Below, one piece after another: positions 1 to 7,774 of a stretch of DNA of 7,774 bases. The DNA lies in the NCBI GenBank assembly GCA_040006895.1, contig JBDTWB010000193.1, forward strand, positions 1 to 7,774, given 5' to 3'. This DNA is from CAIWHR01 sp040006895. GTDB lineage: Bacteria; Pseudomonadota; Gammaproteobacteria; Burkholderiales; Casimicrobiaceae. The notes beneath the pieces are model-generated. The model was given only the letters and a program-made list of their open reading frames with translations, made no database searches and was not told the origin of the DNA. The position numbers were made by a program, and so were the translations under genes. Position 1 is the stretch's first letter. Each line of letters begins with the position of its first letter.

Positions 1-1
1 G

Positions 2-337
2 CCGTTGGTTTCACGATCCGCCATCGAGACCGGTACTGGGTATTCGGGGTGGCTACACGGCGAAGCGGTCGCGGCGGGCATGGTGCTCGCCGCGCGCCTC
101 TCGGTGCGCCGCGGGGAGCTCGCGCCCGAAGATTGCGCGCGCCTCGCGCGGTTGCTCGCCCGCGCGCAGCTTCCAGTCGACGCGCCCGCGCTGGGATTCG
201 AGCGTTATCGCGAGCTCATGGGACGCGACAAGAAGGTGCTCGCCGGGACGATGCGGTTCATCCTGCTGCGGGGCATCGGTGCTGCCTATGTCGCAAGCGA
301 CGTCGCCGCCGAGGATCTCGCTTCCATCCTGCCGTAG
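2..337 (+). CDS. aroB: 3-dehydroquinate synthase, C-terminal part (left end cut by window)
   Basis: AroB converts DAHP to 3-dehydroquinate, the second step of the cytoplasmic shikimate pathway, using NAD and a divalent metal. About the last 110 residues are visible, from position 2 to the TAG at 335-337; AroB is usually about 360 residues, so the N-terminal two thirds lie outside. The family match rests on AIETGTGY, then LHGEAVAAGM (its His at 56-58 is one of the zinc ligands in characterised enzymes), and the later DKK...MRFILLRGIG block typical of the C-terminal helical domain. An oddity is that the residues just before AIE should read like GHTFGH, which carries another zinc ligand, but here they read LVSRS. 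Frame 1 of bases 4-21 (VGFTIR) resembles the motif better, so the edge has either an indel and base errors or a real lesion. In related bacteria aroB sits in an aroK-aroB operon. The identity is secure; the intactness is not. Confidence 0.9.
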   Translation, partial: PLVSRSAIETGTGYSGWLHGEAVAAGMVLAARLSVRRGELAPEDCARLARLLARAQLPVDAPALGFERYRELMGRDKKVLAGTMRFILLRGIGAAYVASDVAAEDLASILP

Positions 338-671
338 GCCGTCGATCGTGACGGGGGACGCAGCAGCAGCCCCGGTGGTCATGGGCGCAACGGTCGCAAT
401 CCGTCCGCCGGACCAAACCCGGAGGTCGGAAGGTGGCTAAGCCTGCCACGCAATGGCCGGGCCGGCCAGGCATCGAAGGCATGGCGAAGTCGTGCCACGC
501 CGGCCACCGACGCCGCAGAACTCCAGACCCAGACCAGACCTGGACCGCCTGAGCACCCGTCTCGCTCGGGTCTCTACGTCACGGCGATCCTCGCAGGACG
601 CGCGATGGGCCCAACGGATACGGCGCCCGAAGGCGCCGTTTCCTGGGACAGCGCAAGCAGCTGCGCCCGGC
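338..671. other. Gene-free convergent region between aroB and the lipoprotein gene
   Basis: I see no convincing gene in these 334 bases. The open frames crossing it give arginine-rich translations typical of GC-rich shadow frames, and I could not recognise a dgt remnant. The stretch holds several inverted repeats. There is a weak 5-bp stem just after the aroB stop (339-343 with 350-354), without a T tract. A 7-bp palindrome lies at 454-468 (TGGCCGG-G-CCGGCCA), a 6-bp stem at 478-483/491-496, and the strong hairpin at 620-639 is listed separately. No clear intrinsic terminator for aroB was found. Confidence 0.6.
620..639 (-). terminator. UUCG-tetraloop hairpin, likely terminator of the lipoprotein gene
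   Basis: A perfect 8-bp stem (ACGGCGCC with GGCGCCGT) encloses a 4-base loop. Read on the reverse strand the loop is TTCG closed by C-G, the very stable C(UUCG)G tetraloop common in bacterial terminators. It begins 32 bases past the reverse-strand stop codon at 672-674. The loop sequence and the position both favour termination of the reverse-strand gene. The weakness is the tail: the reverse strand continues TATCCGTT, not a clear U run, and the forward strand has only TTT after the stem. Confidence 0.55.
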
Positions 672-2021
672 TCAACTACAGTTCAGCGTGGCCGTCTGGC
701 TCTGCTGCGGCGTGCCGGAATCGCGCACGATCACGTTCGCCGTTCCGGGCGAGCCGTTGCCGTTGACCTGGATCTTGGCTACGAAGCTGTTGCTCGAGCT
801 GGGCTGCTGGGTGACGATGGCCGTGCCGCCCGGGGGCGCGCCCACTGACACGTTGTAGGACTGCGTGCCTCCGGTGACCACGATCGAGAAGGTCACGTTG
901 GCGCTGGCGCACGTACCGCTTTGCGATGTCGGCGCGATGGTGAGTGCGGACGGGATGACCACGGGAGGCGTGGGACGGGCCAGCGTGCCGGGGACGTTGT
1001 TCAGCGTCGCCGTCGTCTGCCGGCCCGTTGCGTCCAGGATCGAGAACGTGAGCGGCTGCACGCAGGTGCCGTTGGTGATCGCCTCGAAGAATCCCCCGGG
1101 CTGGTTGACGGTCGCATTGACGATCGTCACGGCCTGCGGGAAGGACGGCGTGACCCGATAGGGCGGCGTTCCCCCGTAGATGTAGTAGTCGACCCGTGCG
1201 CCCACCGAGCACTCGTCGCTGTAGGCGCCGGTGATCGTCGCATCGCCGGGGATCACGGTAAGGATGGTCGAGCCATTGGTATTCTGGATCACCAGGAAGC
1301 TGGCGGTGCGCTGCTGCCCGGTCGTCAGGTCGGTCGCGCGGAGCTGCGCGGGCTGGGTGGGGGCATCCACGTTCGCCTGGACGATCACCTGGGCGAGGCC
1401 CGAGGCATCGGAGGTGACGGTCACCGTCGCGGCGATCGGCTGGCCCGGGTTGTTGGTGAGGATGCCGTACGGCCCGGAAACCACATCGAAGCGGATCTGC
1501 CGGCCGGCGATGGGCGCACCACCGGGGCCCTGCACGACCACGCTGGCGACGCCAGTCTGACCGGAGCAGATGGCCGTGCTTCCGCACTCGGTGCGGTTCG
1601 GCGTGACGCTGAAGGTGTTGAGGAGTGTGGCCCCGCGAACGGTCACGTTGACCGGCGCGCTCTGGCCGACGGCATCGGTGACCGTCACCAATACCGCGGT
1701 GTCGGCCGCGACGTCGGCGGCGAGCAGCACGATGCTATTGCCATTGACGGTTTGGGCGACCGGGAGCACCGTTCCATTGCTGGAGAACGCCCGGTAGGGC
1801 GCCACTCCCCCGCTGATCGTAAGGACCGTGGGCACCCCGGAATAGACCGTCGTGGTCGAGGGCAGCACGACCAGGGCGGGGGTGGCCGGTGGTGCTGGCG
1901 TGAAGGGGTTGTTCGGCGCACCGCTCCCGCCGCCGCAGGCAGAAAGGCCGAGCACGCCCAGAAGCGCCAGGAGGCTCGCGAAACGGTGCAGCCAGACGGC
2001 AGGGAAACGGTGATGGGCCAT
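672..2021 (-). CDS. Secreted lipoprotein with tandem Ig-like domains, function unknown
   Basis: This is a 449-residue protein. The N-terminus has a short basic n-region, a hydrophobic stretch (ASLLALLGVLGL) and the lipobox LSAC, with Cys29 as the lipidated residue. It is followed by GGGSG and a Pro/Thr-rich linker, so it is probably an outer-membrane lipoprotein (there is no Asp at +2). The rest looks like four beta-rich Ig-like modules: about residues 48-129, 133-246 (invasin/Big_1-like, with IAGRQIRFDVVSG and TVTSDASGLAQV), 250-343 and 355-449. Modules 1, 3 and 4 share GGVAPYR, GGTPPYR and GGTQSYN. Six cysteines after Cys29 fall into plausible disulfide pairs (146/152, 271/320, 371/448). 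The start at 2021 is preferred over ATG 2027 because AGGA lies 5 bases before it, while the same AGGA abuts or overlaps 2027. The gene stands alone, convergent with aroB and divergent from gltB. It may be an adhesin or surface scaffold, but no enzymatic domain is visible and the role is unknown. Confidence 0.85.
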   Translation of the reverse strand: MAHHRFPAVWLHRFASLLALLGVLGLSACGGGSGAPNNPFTPAPPATPALVVLPSTTTVYSGVPTVLTISGGVAPYRAFSSNGTVLPVAQTVNGNSIVLLAADVAADTAVLVTVTDAVGQSAPVNVTVRGATLLNTFSVTPNRTECGSTAICSGQTGVASVVVQGPGGAPIAGRQIRFDVVSGPYGILTNNPGQPIAATVTVTSDASGLAQVIVQANVDAPTQPAQLRATDLTTGQQRTASFLVIQNTNGSTILTVIPGDATITGAYSDECSVGARVDYYIYGGTPPYRVTPSFPQAVTIVNATVNQPGGFFEAITNGTCVQPLTFSILDATGRQTTATLNNVPGTLARPTPPVVIPSALTIAPTSQSGTCASANVTFSIVVTGGTQSYNVSVGAPPGGTAIVTQQPSSSNSFVAKIQVNGNGSPGTANVIVRDSGTPQQSQTATLNCS

Positions 2022-2026
2022 GGTCA

Positions 2027-2030
2027 TCCT
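2027..2030 (-). promoter_or_regulatory. Ribosome binding site deciding the lipoprotein start
   Basis: On the reverse strand AGGA (2030 to 2027) is followed by TGACC and then ATG at 2021-2019, giving a normal 5-base spacing. The in-frame ATG at 2027-2025 would overlap this site, so the downstream ATG is the better start. The difference is only two residues and does not alter the signal peptide. Confidence 0.5.
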
Positions 2031-2193
2031 GATGATGTTGTCCTAAATACGGCGGCGGACTTCGTGTGTTTTGAATGTTGCAACAAGCGTCTAGCGAATA
2101 TTGTTGAGAGTAAGGCTAGGACGTTCCGCGTGCAAGCTTTTTGCCGTTGGCTGGCGGATCGGCCAGGCTCACTGTTGCGCGCCCGCGCCATCC

Positions 2194-2222
2194 TTGCCGC
2201 AATGCAACATCGTCGGTAATAT
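2194..2222 (+). promoter_or_regulatory. Putative sigma70-type promoter of gltB
   Basis: TTGCCG (2194-2199, 4 of 6 to the -35 consensus) and TAATAT (2217-2222, 4 of 6 to the -10 consensus, with the key first, second and last bases) are separated by exactly 17 bases. Transcription would begin near 2229, giving a leader of about 105 bases before the gltB start. The spacer contains TGCAACA, also found in the palindrome at 2076-2085. This is inferred from sequence only. Confidence 0.5.
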
Positions 2223-2248
2223 CAACAGGTTTCGCCTCCGCAGGGCCG

Positions 2249-2282
2249 GGGGGCGGGTTTTGCCGCTCCCTTGCGGGGGCGG
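2249..2282 (+). promoter_or_regulatory. GC-rich gltB leader element with two mutually exclusive stems
   Basis: The strand CCGCTCCC (2263-2270) is flanked by two identical copies of GGGGGCGG, at 2249-2256 and 2275-2282. It can pair over 8 bp with either one (seven Watson-Crick pairs plus one G-U), with loop GTTTTG for the upstream stem or TTGC for the downstream stem. The copies belong to an 11-bp direct repeat GGGGGCGGGTT (2249-2259 and 2275-2285). It lies between the putative transcription start and gltB, 51 bases ahead of the start codon. There is no T tract after either stem, so a simple intrinsic attenuator is not evident. A dispersed REP-like repeat is the alternative. Confidence 0.45.
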
Positions 2283-2324
2283 GTTGCACACCCAGCAGGC
2301 ACACCGGCCTGCAGCGCCCAAGGC

Positions 2325-2329
2325 GAGGA
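2325..2329 (+). promoter_or_regulatory. Ribosome binding site of gltB
   Basis: GAGGA ends 4 bases before the GTG at 2334. It supports this GTG over the in-frame TTG at 2271, which would add 21 residues unlike any GltB N-terminus, and over the GTG at 2349, which has only a weak purine stretch upstream. Confidence 0.6.
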
Positions 2330-2333
2330 CACT

Positions 2334-7040
<4,707 letters not shown>

Positions 7041-7046
<6 letters not shown>

Positions 7047-7152
7047 GCGTGGCTGCGTGAGCGTGGCTGCGTGAGCGTGGCTGCGTGAGCGTGGCTGCGT
7101 GAGCGTGGCTGCCCGAGCGTGGCTGCCCGAGCGTGGCGGCCCGAGCGCGGCG
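7041..7152. repeat. Eight-copy 14-bp tandem repeat overlapping the gltB stop codon
   Basis: Eight contiguous units of exactly 14 bases can be read. Units 1-5 (7041-7110) are identical, GCGTGAGCGTGGCT. Unit 6 is GCCCGAGCGTGGCT, unit 7 GCCCGAGCGTGGCG and unit 8 GCCCGAGCGCGGCG. The gltB stop TGA (7044-7046) is in unit 1. Divergence increases toward the 3' end, suggesting that the 5' units were duplicated most recently. No strong internal hairpin is apparent in the unit. As a minisatellite it may vary in copy number between strains. Confidence 0.95.
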
Positions 7153-7392
7153 GGCGACGCGTGCAGCTCTGTAGTTCGCCGGACGATCTGGGATGAGGCG
7201 AAGAGCTTGGGTCGGCCGGGTGCTTTTCGTGTAAAGGGGCACCGCCACACGGAGCGAATTGGGGCGGCTTGAGCTACCCATGCTGCGGGTGTACGGATAC
7301 GGCACGTGCTAAGACTGCCGGGCAAGCCCGAACCGCGCGCGCGTTCACCGCGCAACCGGGTAGCGATAACTTTTGTGAGGTAGGGAGACGGC
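7153..7392. other. Gene-free part of the gltB-gltD gap
   Basis: I see no supportable gene in these 240 bases. Possible signals are weak. A promoter-like pair TTGGGT (7207-7212) and TGTAAA (7230-7235) has 17-base spacing and could give gltD its own transcript. There is an 8-bp palindrome GCACGTGC (7302-7309), and CGGGC-AA-GCCCG (7319-7330) is too tightly looped to be a good terminator. Two tiny frames (ATG at 7193, 13 codons; ATG at 7280, 10 codons) lack ribosome binding sites. No intrinsic terminator separates gltB from gltD. Confidence 0.6.
7377..7388 (+). promoter_or_regulatory. Ribosome binding site of gltD
   Basis: The purine-rich stretch GAGGTAGGGAGA ends 4 bases before the GTG at 7393 and offers two Shine-Dalgarno-like cores (GAGGT and GGGAG). 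An in-frame TAG at 7381-7383 excludes any start further upstream. Confidence 0.65.
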
Positions 7393-7774
7393 GTGGGGAA
7401 GATCACCGGATTCATGGAGCAGGAGCGCATCGCCGAGCCGGCCTTGCCGGTCAAGGAGCGGGTGCGCAACTATCGCGAGTTCATCCTGCGACTGGCCGAT
7501 GTCGACGCGTCCAAGCAGGGTGCGCGCTGCATGGATTGCGGCATTCCGTTCTGCCAGACCGGATGTCCGGTGAACAACATCATTCCCGACTGGAACGACC
7601 TCGTGTACCGGTCGCAATGGCGTACGGCGCTCGATGTCCTGCACGCGACCAACAACTTTCCCGAGTTCACCGGGCGGATCTGCCCCGCGCCCTGCGAGGC
7701 GGCCTGCACCCTCAACATCAACGACGACCCCGTCGGCATCAAGTCGATCGAGCACTTCATCATCGACAAGGGCT
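7393..7774 (+). CDS. gltD: Glutamate synthase (NADPH) small subunit, N-terminal part (right end cut by window)
   Basis: GltD is the beta subunit of glutamate synthase. It oxidises NADPH through FAD and passes electrons through 4Fe-4S clusters to the GltB FMN. The first 127 residues are visible out of roughly 480 in the family. They begin MGKITGFMEQER, the usual GltD opening, and contain the two cysteine groups of the N-terminal iron-sulfur domain: C46-x2-C49-x4-C54-x3-C58 (RCMDCGIPFCQTGCP) and C97-x3-C101-x3-C105 (GRICPAPCEAAC). The highly conserved NNFPEFTGR and NDDPVGIKSIEH follow. The FAD and NADPH Rossmann domains lie beyond the edge. The start is GTG 7393, with a good ribosome site and an in-frame stop four codons upstream; the ATG at 7414 would lose the conserved opening. 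It lies on the same strand as gltB but 346 bases away, so co-transcription is likely but not shown. Confidence 0.97.
   Translation, partial: MGKITGFMEQERIAEPALPVKERVRNYREFILRLADVDASKQGARCMDCGIPFCQTGCPVNNIIPDWNDLVYRSQWRTALDVLHATNNFPEFTGRICPAPCEAACTLNINDDPVGIKSIEHFIIDKG

Larger units (their letters stand above)
2022..2333. other. Divergent intergenic region between the lipoprotein gene and gltB
   Basis: These 312 bases have no supported gene. The half nearer the lipoprotein gene (about 2040-2125) is more A+T-rich and contains a perfect 10-bp palindrome TGTTGCAACA at 2076-2085. The half nearer gltB contains the promoter at 2194-2222 and a GC-rich leader with alternative stems at 2249-2282. A separate 6-bp stem (GCAGGC 2295-2300 with GCCTGC 2307-2312) ends 21 bases before gltB. 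For the reverse-strand gene I found only a weak -10-like TATTTA (complement of 2044-2049), with no matching -35 box. Confidence 0.7.

Noticed and set aside
453..848. 131-codon forward open frame in the aroB-lipoprotein gap
   Set aside because: It is Arg/Pro-rich without similarity to anything I recognise, has no convincing ribosome site, and runs through the terminator hairpin into the antisense of the lipoprotein gene.
921..2219. 432-codon forward open frame opposite the lipoprotein gene
   Set aside because: The reverse-strand product has a signal peptide, lipobox and Ig-like modules, whereas this frame is an Arg/Gly-rich shadow with no motif.
2271..2333. N-terminal extension of GltB from TTG 2271
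   Set aside because: The added residues do not resemble GltB, they would lie over the leader hairpin, and GTG 2334 has a proper ribosome site and a typical short propeptide before Cys28.
7193..7312. Tiny forward frames (13 and 10 codons) as possible leader peptides for gltD
   Set aside because: Neither has a Shine-Dalgarno sequence or a run of regulatory codons, and such short frames are expected by chance.

Overview
The window looks like a stretch of a high-GC (roughly two-thirds G+C by eye) Gram-negative chromosome, most likely a betaproteobacterium. The evidence is the style of the GltB and GltD proteins and the neighbourhood aroB ... gltB-gltD, which matches the common betaproteobacterial order aroK-aroB-(dgt)-gltB-gltD. 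The lineage is inferred from gene order and protein character, not from a search.

Left part (1-671): the 3' end of aroB (3-dehydroquinate synthase, shikimate pathway) enters from the left edge and stops at 337. Its first ~25 bases do not read as the expected zinc-binding motif. A gene-free stretch of about 330 bases follows, ending in a strong hairpin whose reverse-strand transcript has a UUCG tetraloop and probably terminates the next gene.

Middle-left (672-2333): a reverse-strand gene encodes a secreted lipoprotein made of tandem Ig-like domains. It converges on aroB and diverges from gltB, at the position where related bacteria usually carry dgt. The 312-base divergent region (2022-2333) holds a good sigma70-type promoter for gltB. 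It also holds a GC-rich leader element in which one central strand can pair with either of two identical flanking strands.

Main part (2334-7046): an intact gltB encodes the large subunit of NADPH-dependent glutamate synthase (1570 residues), with the N-terminal nucleophile cysteine, FMN domain, 3Fe-4S cysteines and GXGXG domain all present. Eight 14-bp tandem repeats begin on top of its stop codon (7041-7152).

Right edge: after a long, otherwise featureless gap, gltD (small subunit, partial) starts at GTG 7393 and runs off the window. GltB and GltD together make glutamate from glutamine and 2-oxoglutarate: GltD takes electrons from NADPH and passes them through iron-sulfur clusters to the FMN of GltB. 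This is mostly ordinary core metabolism. The points of interest are the leader element, the repeat array inside gltBD, the lipoprotein at the dgt position and the damaged-looking aroB edge.
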